A stretch of 64,000 bases of DNA from Bostrychus sinensis (GCA_020698575.1 CM036241.1:35688855-35752854); one strand, 5' to 3'. Shown: positions 33,286 through 46,116, counted from the stretch's first letter. The notes: a model not told the origin generated them from the sequence alone. Numbers and translations are program-made.

Positions 33286-33290
<5 letters not shown>

Positions 33291-33316
<26 letters not shown>
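33291..33316. repeat. (CA)n microsatellite
   Basis: About 13 CA units. Confidence 0.9.
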
Positions 33317-33319
<3 letters not shown>

Positions 33320-33321
<2 letters not shown>

Positions 33322-35145
33322 TGACTTGCACCTTTAAGCACACTTCATGTTTGAGCGATGCTATTAGTGAGGAGAGAACATTATTCTCTTTGACTTTTCA
33401 TCTTAACGCCACAGCTTTAAATCTCTTCAAAACCTCTTAGAGAACTGGAATAAAAAGGAGTTTTAAGAGGTGATTGAGCAAATAAAAACATGAAATCTTG
33501 TTAACATTATACAATGGAAACTAGGGGAAGATAAAGAAATCTTTTGGCCTTCATGGCCCTGAGTAAAAGGGCTATCAGACACAGCACTGAAGTTTTGGGT
33601 GTACAAAGTAAAGTGCCCATTTCTTGGTTACCATAATAGGAAAATGCAACACTATTGTTTGTAGCTGTTTTATCAGATGAGCGCTTTGGATTTTTCCCCA
33701 AAGAGCAAGCAATTCATACTGTAGTTTTCAGTCATGTGATTTTTGCCTTCTACCCGAGGGCAAAACAAACATGACAGCCATGAGGAGACACAACCAAATA
33801 AGTATTTAGATTTAGATAATATCATGAATAAGAAAAGAAAAAATTACACATACTTTTATTATCTTATTTTAATTTTTTTATTATTATTTCTTGAGAAAAT
33901 TAACTTGTGGAGTTTTGGCGCTAGTAATATATTATCATTTAAATGAACTCAACCTTTAGCACATTTTTTAATCATATATGTAAATGACTTCTAGTGCTGA
34001 ATAGAAAATGTGCTAAATTCTTAAAATGTGTTTCCTTTTTGACACAAATCTTTGAACTTTGGCACTCTCCAAATCCATGCAGAAGTGTGAATTTGTATGG
34101 TAATATCTTCCTTTCTCCCAGTAATCATCTTATATTATTTTTATTTCTCATCCCAGCTGCCAGTCTTGTCCACCTTAGCCCAGTTAAAAGTTTGTCAACA
34201 GATGTGGCGGGGGTCAACAGGAGAGCGGACCTTGCCAGTCTAGTGCCCACATGTCTGGTTTTAATGGGCAGCATATGGAGGCGCTGACTGATGAGAGGGA
34301 AGTGGCCACTGACAGGTGCTGAGTTGTCTGTTGCATTTGACCTCTGCACCCCCACATCGGGCCAACGCAGAGGACACCTTCATTTTGGAGGCTTGCATGC
34401 ACACACACGTCTGAGTTAATGCTATAGAAAGTAGGTACAAATTAGACCGTAAAATTGTAAAATCAGCTATTACAAGTTCAGTTAGAAATTAGTAGTGTGG
34501 GCACAAGTGTTTTGTTAGGCTAAGTCAGCAGCTTGTCTCACTACTGAGGCTCATGTGCAGTAGAGCATCTAGGAAACAGAAATAGCTTGGCCAACACAGA
34601 AACGGTAACAAGAGTTAGAACCAGTCTTGAATAAAATTACATTGTTTTTAGGTCTCTAGTTTTTACTTTGCATATAGCTGCTGGATTCTTGCAAGATTTG
34701 TAAGTTCACAAATGTTATGGACCAATGCTGTGGCAGTACTGACAGTTACAGGTCAGTAGTATGGCAGTACTGACACTTATAAACCAAAGTTATGTGAGTA
34801 TTGACATCTTTCAGGTTTGATAATGTAAAAATTATTTTACACCTTGTAGCTTGAAATCCCTGGTCTTACATTATCAGACTGATATTTCACAGTTCAATGT
34901 CCGAACACTGATGCAAACATTATGGACACTTTAAAAGAACTCTGTGAAGACTCACTATTGTTGCCCCCAATCTCTATTAAATACTACAGGCCTATAGAAC
35001 GTTGTGATGTCATCTGAAACACAGCAATAGCTTACCTGAAGTGCAGCCTTTAATGCCTTTTTGTCATTTTTTCACATTCAAAGTCACAAGTATCGGACAA
35101 GCCAGTTCAAATCACACCTCCATGTGTAACATAATAGGCTAACCT
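33320..35145. other. Intergenic sequence without a supported gene
   Basis: AT-rich single-copy-looking DNA. Short open frames here lack splice or family support. No structured repeat was recognised. Confidence 0.4.
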
Positions 35146-35149
35146 TGCA

Positions 35150-35800
35150 ACTTTTTGTCCCATTTCCCCTAATTCCCATTGTTTTCATGCAGGTAGATGC
35201 AGTCAGACTCAGGACATCCAGGGCTGTATGGAAACTGGCACCTGCAATAAGGTCACGACGGAGGTGTTTAATTAGTGGGCCACAGCTATCCCTGAGGAGG
35301 GGCTTTTTATTACCTCAATATGTCATACAGAGCATTCATACCACCACATGTAAAAAGATGTGGCACATGGCTACAAACTTGGAATGAATGATAAAGGAAA
35401 AAGCTGTAGACAAAAGAGTTCCAGGATAGACAGAAACATGAGGAGGTCAGCAAAAATCTGCTCATCGGGACAAACCAGAAAGGCGTTGAAGCTCCACGCC
35501 GCGCCATCGCCCAGTAGAGCATCGGTTCCTCTCATTACTGGCTTGCTGAGATTTTTGAGGTGCTTAGCCAGCCCATCGCCAGGTCACTTTGGCCGGCAGA
35601 AATGAGTGGCATCTGTTGGTTGCTGACGGAGTGTGCCACCAAGCCAGTTGGACGTAGCGCTTTAGCGTAGGGGCGTATAGTGCGGAGTGCCAGGTCCATT
35701 AACACATGCCAGCCCTGTGAACGACGAAACGGCAAAACTAGCACATGCCAGTACATCATTAGCTGGGGCAAAGAAAGAAGCGGGAGACAGGAACACACAC
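35150..35800. promoter_or_regulatory. Candidate non-coding regulatory island
   Basis: GC-balanced sequence with several CpG (CACGACGGAGG, CCACGCCGCGCCATCGCC, TTGGACGTAGCGC, ACGACGAAACGGC) and GTTTAATTAGTGG, without repeat signatures. Function is not shown by sequence alone. Confidence 0.25.
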
Positions 35801-35820
35801 ACAGGGGGGAGTGTGGACTT

Positions 35821-36188
35821 TTTTTTTATCTTTTAGCATGTGGCTAATAGCTGGTAGCATGTGGGAGGGAAGCTAAACTGCCTATTAGCAATGGAGCTCT
35901 GGACACAGAATAATCCCTGCTGGCAAGAAGTACAAAGGCAAAGCCAGAGACCATTACACAGTATATCAATAATGTATTCACTGGTTATTTCAGGAGCAGA
36001 ATGTTGAGGTTTTGTTCATGAAATCGTCAGTATATTTTTTGCCGATGAGTAATGGCCAAATCTTCCTTTAACACCAATGAGAACCACAAAAACGTAAGAA
36101 AGCATAGGTTAATGTGACTTTTTATCCTTTAGCATGTGGCTAATAGCTGGTAGCATGTAGGAGGGAAGCTAAAGTGCTTATTAGCAGG
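35821..36188. repeat. Direct repeat of about 65-70 bp, two units 296 bp apart
   Basis: Unit 1 (35821-35890) and unit 2 (about 36119-36187) share TAGCATGTGGCTAATAGCTG, GTAGCATGT and GAGGGAAGCTAAA with few changes. The 230 bp between them is not repeated elsewhere in the window, as far as I can see. Confidence 0.8.
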
Positions 36189-36334
36189 CACACAGTATAC
36201 CCCACTGGCCCCAACTAATAAAACATTTAAAAAACAAAAAAACAGTGATCATTGTTATGTAGTAGATATTTGTCAGTGTTTTAGCTATTCAATTCAATTT
36301 CACTTCAATGAAAAGCAAGACAAACATTATGATA

Positions 36335-36998
36335 AATCAACTTTTCTGAGCTTTTTGTTATCATTTTTCCACCTCAAAAACATACCTAGAGTTGGATTTT
36401 GTTTCATTCTAATGTATGAGTAATCCTATGTGCTGCAATGCTGCCCTTCTCCAGAGCTGAAATCACTCACCAACACATGAAACGCTGTTTTGAAAGCGCT
36501 TACACCCTCACCGGACCTGTTCTGATCATTTTAGAGCTTAAACCAGCTCTCTGTTAGCTTCATGTTGCTAATAGCTGTACTAATTAGCCATTTTATCATG
36601 CTCTTTCTATCCCTCACCTTTCAGTACAAGCACTCAGAGATTCTCCTCTCATGTCTGAGCTCAAATCCTCCCAACTAAAAAGGAGAGGATCAAGAGGCAG
36701 TAGTGTCTGTAGAAATTTTTTGTACAAAAAAGGCCTCAGTCCTGTGGTAGGTCACTGCAGAAAAGCAGATATATACTACAGTGTTTGCACTATAGTGAGA
36801 GCTGACGGAGTGATGTGGGCAGGCCTTAAAGAGCCTTAAAGCCACAGGCACCTAATCCAAGCTTTCAGAGTAACAGCTCCCCAAAAGAAGACATTGTTCA
36901 TACACATACAATATTTTAAGTTATAAAACGTGAAATGTTGATGCAAATACAGTATGTACAAACTTATTTTAAAAAGTTTGAAAAAAGCATAATATGGG
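36335..36998. mobile_element. MITE of the GGGACC/GGGCC-ended family
   Basis: The left part has ATCAACTTTTCTGAGC, CCTCAAAAACATACCTAGAG and ATGAGTAATCCTATG. The right part has CAACTCCCCAAAAGAAGA, ACACATACAATATTTTAAG and GCATAATATGGGCCTTATAA. The copy at 53805-54605 has the same two halves. Confidence 0.55.
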
Positions 36999-37138
36999 CC
37001 TTATAAAAATCTTTCAAACCTTAATTCTACATTCACAGGTTTGTAATGTGACACAGTTATGATTTATGTTGCTATATTTATATTTGAATATATCTATGCT
37101 AGACAGACATCATAGGCATTTATGTCTTATAGGCTAGT

Positions 37139-37460
37139 ACAGGGGTCTCCAACCAGCAGCTCTCAACCACTTTCCAAATAGCTCCCCAAAGGTTTTATGA
37201 ATTCTACATAAGCTTGATTTGTCAACTTTAATTTATCACTTGATTACTGGCAAACCAACTTGTGTGTGTATCCAATCAAACCCTCAGGTGCCCGCCTCCT
37301 TTGTGCACAAAATTATTATTTTAGGATTAAACAGGGGGAACTAACAGAGGTGTAAAGTGTCAGCTATAAGACTGGCCTCTGTCCAGGGTGTACCCCACCT
37401 AAGGCCCATAGTTACTGGAATAGGCTCCAGTGCTCGTGACCATTAATGGGAATAAGCAGA
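37139..37460. mobile_element. hAT-like end plus retroposon tail
   Basis: ACAGGGGTCTCCAACCAGCA is a typical hAT-type terminus, with the body truncated. At 37380-37460, CCAGGGTGTACCCCACC and GGAATAGGCTCCAGTGC, then GATGAATGAATAAATG, form the common teleost retroposon tail also seen at 44215-44300. Confidence 0.5.
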
Positions 37461-37894
37461 AGGTGATGAATGAATAAATGTTACAAAGCACAAGCAGCTC
37501 TCTGCCATTTTAATTTTATGAAAGTAGCATTCATTAAATTAGACAGCTAAATTATTTCAAAAATGTTTCCACTATTGCTCTATTAATATACAGTTTAATG
37601 GATGTAGTTGCAAACACATTGATATTTTCTATTTTAAGAGGAGACACTTCCACAAATAAAGAAAATATCCAATCTACACATAAAGGTGTTTATTTAATTA
37701 TATTTGGTCAGCTTGTGTCTATAGATTTCTATCTGAAATATTAATTTCAAAGGCAGATATCCCCATTATCATGTCACAAGCACCACATTTCCCAGTGTTG
37801 TACAATATTTTGAAGGTTTTTACAGTGGGATTTGTTTATATAGCCTATTTACTGGGATTATACTCCAGAAAACAAGCCAAATTTAGAATATTTT

Positions 37895-38292
37895 TTAAAA
37901 GGGGATTTAGAGTCTTGGTCACCTCTAAAACAGCATTGCAGGTTTTAAAACATTTAAAACATGTGACTAAAAGAAAACATTTTTAATAAGTACCGTGGTG
38001 CCTTAAAAAAACAGGTGAAGCAACCAGCAGATGGCAGCAGAGTGCATGAGAGTGCAGACTGTTGTATTATTTTAAACACAAGCGGGGAAAAAAGCTTTTT
38101 ATTTCCATAAATGTTTTGTATAATGCTATTTTATTACAAAATAAATGACTTGATTGGTCAGTGCTTCCTGGAGTGGCCGAGTGAAGTGAATGACACAAAA
38201 CACAACTGCAGGCATGTTTTTGATAAGGGAACAACATTATTACAAGGTAGAAAGTACAGAAAAGTTGATTTAGCATAACATAGCCCCTTTAA
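37895..38292 (+). mobile_element. MITE, TTAAAGGGG-ended family
   Basis: It begins near TTTTAAAAGGGGAT with CTTGGTCACCTCTAAAACAG and ends AGCATAACATAGCCCCTTTA. The right end, read in reverse, is TTAAAGGGGCTATGTTATGC, close to the left end of the 6432 copy. This defines the family's inverted ends. Confidence 0.65.
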
Positions 38293-38430
38293 GGCTGTTG
38301 GCAGTAACATTTAGTTTCCTGAAATACAAAATCATATATCCAAGATTCCCCCAGCAAAAAACCTTTGATCTAAGATGGAAACAAAATGAACCATTAATTT
38401 AAAACATGGCTCTATCCATTATTCAGATAA

Positions 38431-38690
38431 TGGGTAACACTTTAAAATAATTCACACTTTTAGGCATGAATTGGTAACCAGTTAATTGATTATTTACAAA
38501 GCATTCCTTCAACATTTTAAACACCTTTGCTTTATAAATGTTTAATTATTTAGTAATAAGTTCATGTAAATCAGTGCAAAATTGTAAACATCAGTGGAAA
38601 TTCAGGATCTATAATATTTATTTATTCATTAAATTATTGATAATTGCATAGTTATCAATGCTTTATTGCTGCTTAGTTGTTAGTTATTCT
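38431..38690 (+). mobile_element. Element end of the GGTAACACTTTA family
   Basis: GGGTAACACTTTAAAATAAT followed by AT-rich sequence with TTTATAAATGTTTAATTA. It shares its terminus with the complete-looking copy at 40719-41598. Confidence 0.5.
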
Positions 38691-38999
38691 TTTGGACATG
38701 TATGCACATTTGCAGAAAATGTTCCTCTTCACCTGTAGTCTCTTAAAGTACGCTTTCAATGCTTAAAAAAAATGTTATTAAATCCTTTATTTTTAGTCAC
38801 ATGGTCCTAAAAATCTCCATACTTGAGGATGGGCCTGGAGTCATAGTGAGGTCTGCTGCTGTGTTTTTATATGTAAGTATAAGAAAAGTGAAATTGCCAT
38901 TCATATTCTCTTTTTTGTTTGTTTGTTTTAATGTTTTATTTTCTTCATTTTTCATTACCAAGTCCACTTAAAAATATGAACTGTAGCGGGTTATTAACA

Positions 39000-40010
39000 G
39001 GTTGTGTATTTTCTCGAGGTTGGTCTGACCTTTTTTGTCTGTCTGTGGCGGTGGGGCGCTAAACTGTCCTCCTGCTTGCGGGTGGCCCACATCGGAGCTG
39101 ATGATCGATTACATTTTTATAAGAGCAAAGTAGATCTCGAGCCGGTAATTGGCGCCCTGCTTTGTGTTTTTCTTTGTCATTTTTTCTTTTTCTTTTTTCT
39201 TTTCCTCGGCTCACTTGATCTATGTTCTCTCCTTCTTGCAGTGCCGATGATTTAAAGAAGCAATTTTAAAGCCAGGAGCGGGGATTTTAGTGCATACTTT
39301 AACCATAACATCCACCAGCAGAGGTCAGTATTGCTCTATTTATGAATCCCTTCCTCTCTGCTGCCTTTCCTTTGGAACATCCACCTGTTTTCTCCTTACT
39401 TTTCTCACTCATCCCATTCTCACACTTTAACCAAGCCCAGAACATTACAAGTTAATCACTGTGCACCGCATAAAATCTTCTCCCCCTCGTATACTGCGGG
39501 TGTACTTGCTCTCCCCCGAACTGCTGTGCGCTAATTGCATTTGACTCCACTTAATCTAATGGCTTTACGAACAATGGAACATAAAGGACTGGCTCTGAGT
39601 GAGGAAATCCAATGAGGGGGAAATTAATAGTGTTGCGTGTGCAAGATGCTAACAGGATATTGACACAGATTAAGAGCCACACACGAAAGAGAGAGAGACA
39701 TTGGGAGGGAGGCGGAGAGATTAAAATTCCACCATCAAAGCATGCCTCTCGTCCTATATCGATCAGAGAATGTGTTGTTGTCAACGTTTAGATTTGATTA
39801 CCGCTGACACACAGGAGAGGGGGGGGGGGGCTGAGAGCTGAAACACAAGGCTGGTAATGGCCGGCGATGCTTCGTGCATATCAAATATAGCGTGAATCCT
39901 ACTGGAGTAATTAATATCGCACCGTGGTTTATGAGTTTCCCGGCATAAACGGGCCAATCGGATTTGCACGGCTCGGTAATTAAGATGAAGCATCAGGGAG
40001 AGCGTTACAC
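39000..40010. promoter_or_regulatory. Cluster of candidate non-coding regulatory sequence
   Basis: Two stretches (about 39000-39300 and 39520-40010) look unlike the AT-rich repeat background. They hold several CpG (GGCCGGCGATGCTTCG, ATATCGCACCG, CGGCTCGGTAATTAAG) and repeated TAATTA/TAATTR cores (GGAGTAATTAATATCG, GCCGGTAATTGGCG). Such features are usual in vertebrate developmental enhancers. A G12 run lies at 39819-39830. No coding exon was found. Confidence 0.35.
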
Positions 40011-40182
40011 GGGTGTTTTAGGGCTAATTCCGCCCTCCCTCTTGTGTTGCTTTTTGGTCTCTGAGGAGGAATTCTCCCTTTAGTCACAGCGGGCTTAAAT
40101 ATTTGCAGATAAAACGAGGTGTTGACATTTGCTTCTTTTTTTACTCTTCCAAGTCATTTCACAGTTGCATGGTGTAGGGGTA

Positions 40183-40186
<4 letters not shown>

Positions 40187-40217
<31 letters not shown>
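40187..40217. repeat. T31 homopolymer
   Basis: Uninterrupted T run; a second T-run of about 14 is near 40317-40330. Confidence 0.85.
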
Positions 40218-40219
<2 letters not shown>

Positions 40220-40540
40220 AGGCTTTCTTGTGCTAAATGCATTTCTCAGCTCTCGATTCTCACATGTATCTCCGCTTTTAGACATTTTGAAGTGATGCGT
40301 GTCCCTCCAGGGGGATTTTTTTTTTTTTTTCCGAAACCTCTGTCTGCTCTGTCCCATTTGACACTGGATTGTATTTCCTGTGTGCTATTGGCCCCGATTC
40401 CTCTGGGGGAGGGGGGGATTCACGGCAGTTTTTCAAAAAATCATCCATCAAAAAGCTGTCAGTGTAGTTTGGGATCAGCGGCTGTCGTCAGGTGGGGGCA
40501 CGTGCTGACCTTGTGGGAGGTAAGACACACCACTGCACGC

Positions 40541-40582
40541 GCACACACACACACACACACACACATACACACACACACACAC
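40541..40582. repeat. (CA)n microsatellite
   Basis: About 20 CA units with one CATACA interruption. Confidence 0.9.
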
Positions 40583-40718
40583 ATGGCTATTCTCAGACCG
40601 GACACTATTGGATGATTGAATGCAATTCGTATCAGAAAGTGAAGGAGGCTTTAAAACTCTACATTAAAGATGTGACTGAAGTATTGTAGAACATTTTGGA
40701 ACTGAATGGGCCTTCCAT

Positions 40719-41598
40719 TAACACTTTAAAATAACTCACAACTATGAATGAATGAATGAATTTTTTACTGTCATATCTTTGCATGCTTGCACAGACAATT
40801 AAACAAAATACAGTTTCTCATTAGTGCAATAAAAAGTACAAATGAATAAATATAAACAATAAAATCCCTATATATCCTCTTTATTCAATTTATAGGGCAT
40901 GGGTGTTTCATTTTCCACCACACATACTCAAAGTTCCAACTTCTGTGTTATTTTATTTTATGTATTATGTGTGTGTGAGTGCACAGAGGGCTACTATTAA
41001 CTATTAGGCAGTAATAAAGCATTAATAAATATGTAATACATTTTTTTTCATAAACAGACACTTTATTTTACTCTGCACTTGATACACTGTAATTACAATA
41101 TAAATTAACAAACATAACAAACTGTAATAACATGTACTTATATTGTACTTAACGGAATTTTGTGTACTTACAGTTTAGGTACAATTGTAATAATAATAAT
41201 TAAAAAAAAAAACTACTACACTACTCTTCCAAATTGAATATTATCACCTAGTAAAGTAGTCTGTACTGTTGTAGTGTAACAAGTACTTTTTATTACACTT
41301 GTACCTTGAAACTCTGTACACAAAATTTCCATAATGATACAAAATAGTTTCATGATATTACAGCTTGTTACAGCATGTGTTACATAGTAGTTACATTATA
41401 GATACAAGTGAAGTGTAGTATGAACAGTTTATAGATCCTGATTTATCACAGATGTTTATAATTTTGCACTAATTTACGTTACGCTTATTACTAAAGAATT
41501 AAATGTTAATAACAACGTTTATAATTTAATGGTGTTTATTACTAATCCTAAAACTTAATTAACGCTTAATAGTGTGAATTATTCTAAAGTGTTACCGG
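40719..41598. mobile_element. Non-autonomous DNA element with TAACACTTTA inverted ends
   Basis: The left end is TTAACACTTTAAAATAACTC. The right end is GTGAATTATTCTAAAGTGTT followed by ACC, whose complement is GGTAACACTTTAGAATAATT. The interior is AT-rich without a transposase frame. An ATGAATGAATGAAT run lies just inside the left end. Confidence 0.6.
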
Positions 41599-41599
41599 T

Positions 41600-42630
41600 A
41601 TTCTTTAAAAAAAAAATGTGATTGTGAAAAATAGTTATCCTGACATTAAGTTCCAAACACAACTTGTTGCTGCTGTAAAGGGAATTAATAAATAAAATGG
41701 CAATAAAATAAATATAAAAAACAAACTTACTCTTTAATAGAGTACAGAAAATTACAAAGAGAATATGCAGAAGATAAAAAGAGAAGTGAGGTACAACCTT
41801 TTCATATATTTGGAAAAAAAACTGCTCCTGACTCCTCATTTGGCAACATTTCAGATTTGTTTCAGATTTATTATCAAATCAAGAAGCAGCTGTGAAAATC
41901 AGCCAGGCGGTTGAGCTGTCAGTTCAAGGTCATTTCAGCATTTTTTTTTAAACAAATATTATTTTCTATAAAAATGATTTGTGAATAATTGTCAAAGTGT
42001 TAAAACCAACAATGTTAAATTAACAGTGTGCTTGAATGTAAATAGTAATTCACTTGATGTGTTTGTGTGTGAGAGAGGAGACCTGTGTAAACTGAGGCTA
42101 CAGTAGTGTGGTGAGAAGTGCTCACTATGTAAATGAATGACACTCCTGTATTCAATACAACAGGCAACTCAGCCAAGTAGTTGACCAGAGGGGTTTTCTG
42201 AGTTTTCTGAAGAACCACACACATGTTTGATTGTTAGATTTAATCGCTTCAACTAAAATATGGTTGTTAGGGGGTCTAGAAATCATATCCAAAAAGATGT
42301 ATATCTTGCCTGTATAATAAGATTGCAATTGCACTGAGTTATTTGGGATTAGCTGGTCAGCACTGAATCACTTCAGTTTTTGTTCACACCTTTCAGACAG
42401 TGATATTTCTGGACAGCACTGCAATTCAGTTGAAATAATCTGTGTTGCATACACTATTCAGCATTCATTGAGGTGAGTGTGAATGAACAGCTAAACACAG
42501 ATTTTCAAAGTTTTTAGTGCGGCAAAATGGAACAATGAGGTAAGAGCAACAGCACTTATACGACTTGCCACTGTACTTTTTGTGTTGTATTTACTTTGCA
42601 TTTAAATATATACAGCTGTAATGTTGGGAG
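41600..42630. other. Intergenic sequence without a supported gene
   Basis: AT-rich DNA; no exon or structured repeat was recognised. Confidence 0.4.
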
Positions 42631-43120
42631 GATGGGTGCAGCATCTGCAGTAATGTCATTGTATCGGTATGTTGAGGTGAAGAAGGAGCTGAGGCGAAAG
42701 GCAAAGCTCTTTATTTACTGTCGATCTACGTTCCTACTCTCACCTATGGTCATGCGCTTTGGGTTGTGACTGAAAGGACAGGATCCCGGATACAAGCGGC
42801 CGAAATGAGTTTCCAGGAGAAGCTCGGAGTAGAACCACTGCTCTTCCGCATCAAAAGGAGCCAGCTGAGGTGGCTCGGGTATCTGCTCAGATGTCTCCTG
42901 GATGCCTCGCTAGAAAGGTGTTCCAGGCATGTCCCACTGGGAGGTCCCAGGGAAGACCTGCTAGAGGGACTATGTCTCAGCTGGCCTGGGAATCTCTTCG
43001 GGTTCCTCCAGGGGAGCTAGAGGAAGTGTCCAGAGAGAGGGAAGTCTGGACATCCCTGCTTAGACTGCTGCTCCTGTGACTTGGCCCCGGCTAAGTGGAA
43101 GAACATGGATGGATGGATAT
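42630..43120 (+). mobile_element. Non-LTR retrotransposon ORF2 3' fragment (broken)
   Basis: In two frames it reads YVEVKKELRRKAKL, MTERTGSRIQAAEMSF, GVEPLLFRIKRSQLRWLGYL and ACPTGRSQGRPARG, WESLRVPPGELEEVS, EREVWTSLLRLLLL. This is the widespread C-terminal segment of a teleost non-LTR element, ending in a TGGATGGATGG tail (about 43107). A deletion and frame changes make it inactive. I am unsure whether it belongs to the RTE/Rex or another clade. Confidence 0.7.
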
Positions 43121-43269
43121 CGTGAGAAGCTAGACTGGGAAAGGGAAGAGAGAGAATGACATACATTGTACTTCCATGTAGAAAATAAAAGGGCTAATGG
43201 GTTTGGTGCATTTACTTGCATTATTTTGCTTTTTTTCTATTGGTAACCTGCCTACCTGTGCCAGTGACT

Positions 43270-43420
43270 GATGTTACACCTGTGGATCTCAAACTGTGGT
43301 TGAGGTATCACTGGTGGTACAGTGGCGGGCCTCTTCTAGTGGTACTCAAGAGTCTTTTGCAGTTATATAATATGGCGATCAAAAGAAGGTTAAGTGTGCA
43401 GTTAAAGGGTTAAATTTGGT
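43270..43420. mobile_element. hAT-like fragment
   Basis: TGGATCTCAAACTGTGGTTG and ATCACTGGTGGTACAGTGG resemble the termini of hAT elements carrying 'caaactgtggtac' motifs. No matching other end was found. Confidence 0.35.
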
Positions 43421-44214
43421 AATATGGTAACTCTAAATGAATATTAAATATATAATATAAATTATTCCTCAGCGTTATCTACAGAAAACTCTTCAGTTTG
43501 AAACACCCCTCATGTGGCATATAATCAGCGGTGCTGCAATTCAAGCTTTTATCTTGGTCTAAGCTCAAATAAAAGCAGGACAAATGTCAGGGCTAAGCTT
43601 TATTTGTTGTCAAAGAACAAACTACTACTTTCCTGAACTATAAAGTGAATTTTCAGTACTCACACACCAATGCATTTCAGCTCAAATAAGACCTTCCTCA
43701 GGGTGCACAAGCCAACACAGGACATAGGTTTTCATCATTATACAGGGAGGGGCACCCACCACTGAGGTCTAAATGTAAATGTAACTCACCCTGCATTGTT
43801 GGTGTTGGTTGTTTTCAGATTCTAGAATGTGATGTCTCACTCTCAGATGGGGGCAGAAGCCAGAGTTACTGTATAGAGTAGATGCTATTTTCAGAAAAAT
43901 CCTAAAGGAAATTTCACAGATGGGGCCATGATCTTGAGGATATTTTTCCTAACACAGCAAAAATCTGCATATTAACAAGAGAATTTTTGCCTGCCCCCAT
44001 GTCAGGTTGTGTTCACAGTCTATAATTTGATGATGTCTAAAACTCAGATGGAGGGCAGGGGCCAGTATTACTGCATAGCTTAGATTTTAGAAGAAAAAGA
44101 AATATAACAGAAAATCCACAAATATTGAACATGATAATCCAGCTCAGTTTTAAACAATAGGTCCTTTAGAATGTTGTGACATCATATGAACACAACCTAT
44201 TGAAACAACCACCT

Positions 44215-44475
44215 GAGGCCCAAAGTTACTGGGATAGGCTCCAGTCACTTGCAACCTCTAACGGGAAAAAGCAGAAGAAAATGAATGAATGGTTGTTGAA
44301 CAGTTAATGCGATGTAACAAGAAAGGCTGATTCGAGAATGCTTTATACCAGTGTTTCCAAACCAGGGGTACAGGGACACCTGGGTGTACAAGAGTACTGT
44401 GCAGAGAGTAGTTGAAGTACTTCAAGATCATAAGAACTTTTCATACTGAACTACTGACAAAGAAAAGCAAGTTCA
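44215..44475. mobile_element. Retroposon tail and hAT-like fragment
   Basis: 44215-44300 has GTTACTGGGATAGGCTCCAG and AAAATGAATGAATGG, the same tail as at 37380-37460. 44345-44470 starts CAGTGTTTCCAAACCAGGGG with TACAGGGACACC, a hAT-type terminus. Confidence 0.45.
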
Positions 44476-44993
44476 AGTGTACTAACAGATGTCAGGGAGG
44501 TGAAACTGCTAAAATTATTATGTGAATATTATATTTTTACATATTTTAGTTATATTTTTGGAGTAAATTTATGAGTTTAAGATTCAACATTTTGGTTTCT
44601 TGTGCAAGTTTTCCTTTTTACCTCTTTTCTTCTATCTATTTCAAATTTCTAGTTAATTTTAACATAAAACTTCATTTGAAATAAGTCAGTTGGATTTAAT
44701 ATGTTTTACTTTTTTTTATTTTAAAGGTGGGCACATTTTTTGTCTTAAATTTGAGTTTAAAAGAAAACCAAATATTATTACTACTAGTTTTCCTGAGAAT
44801 TACTATTTACAACAAGGTGAGTATATGTCTTTTTAACCACTGTTTGAAGAATCATCAACATCTATGAGAGAGTGGGTTCACAACACAATGGACCAATTTT
44901 AAAGCAACAATGGCTTGTATTTGACCATTTAATCAAAATACAACATAGATTTACAGAGAATCCAAATAAACTAAGCTGCTGTCCAGGAATGTC

Positions 44994-44995
<2 letters not shown>

Positions 44996-45030
<35 letters not shown>
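44996..45030. repeat. A35 homopolymer
   Basis: Uninterrupted A run. Confidence 0.9.
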
Positions 45031-45033
<3 letters not shown>

Positions 45034-45099
45034 GTGGTTGTTCAACATGAGTTTAAGGAAAAACTGCCCCTCTGCTAATATAAGGAAGATAATAGGCCT

Positions 45100-45560
45100 T
45101 TGGTATTAAAACCTGACATCTCCTTTCTAAATCCTCTAGCTGTATAAATTAGCGCACAGCTGTATTTATTCACTCAAAAGCTCAAATGCCCTTAGCTCCA
45201 ATAAAACCATAATCGCCTGCATCATCCCCAGCTTAATCCTCCTCTACAGCCATATTTAAAACTGCAGATAAAATATGATATTGTGTTGAAAGGTGTGTGT
45301 GTGCGTGCCCCCCGGTGCTGCCGATGCATCTCTGTCCTGCCTTGCGCTCCCTCTGCAGATGAGATGACTGATTCCGGGCTACGGGGGTGTCTTTCCTCAC
45401 TCTGTGTCATTTCCAGGCCACAGGGTCTCAGGGGGGATCCTGGTGCAGCCCCCTGGAGCCCCCCAGGCCTGCGACAAGCACATAACACATTGGCTCTGTC
45501 ACCGCCGCAGCTTATTTTAGAGCGGCCTTTGCTTGGCTTCTGGCGGGGAAGAAGAAAAAA
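45100..45560. promoter_or_regulatory. Candidate non-coding regulatory island
   Basis: GC-balanced sequence with CATAATCGCC, CAGCTTAATCC, GTATAAATTAGCGC and CpG-bearing parts (CCGGGCTACGGGG, GTCACCGCCGCAGC). It has no repeat signature, and the open frames on both strands have no family I recognise. Confidence 0.25.
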
Positions 45561-46083
45561 AAACCTTTAACTTTATGTAAATCATATTAATAAATATGTG
45601 TGGGAGGGAGGGAGAGGGAGAGAATTCCCAGAGCCAGAAGGTGCCAGAGCGACGGTGACAGTAAGTCGACAGATGAAGGAAGGGAAGCCAAAATGGTGGG
45701 GAGGGCATGGGACGGTCCAGAAAGCACAGACATAAAGAGGTCAGGCTAAAAATGATTTTACACTGATCTACAGGTAAGGACTGCAGTGGACATGACTTTT
45801 ACAGGCAGGACAATGAGGCGGTAAGAGCAGTGCCGGTCCTATATATTTGGGGGCCCTGAGCAAGACACAGGGGGGCCCAGCCTCTCAATCATTTTGTACA
45901 AGTAAAAATAAAAGCTAATTCCTCTGCTGTTTTTTGCTGTGAAAATTAATTTCAAGACACAAATAAAATCCCTTTGAAATAACAATACATAATAAAAATA
46001 TTAATAAAAAATATAAATAATAATTATTATAAATATAACAATATAAATATTACATTTACTTATTTTACTATATTTTTCAACAA

Positions 46084-46085
46084 CC

Positions 46086-46116
<31 letters not shown>

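Noticed and set aside
32901..33440. 179-codon frame on the plus strand
   Set aside because: It crosses T-rich and CA-repeat DNA, is rich in Ser/His/Thr from the repeat, and has no family similarity.
42766..43079. Two overlapping frames that look like conserved protein
   Set aside because: They are out-of-frame pieces of a dead non-LTR retrotransposon ORF2, not a host gene.
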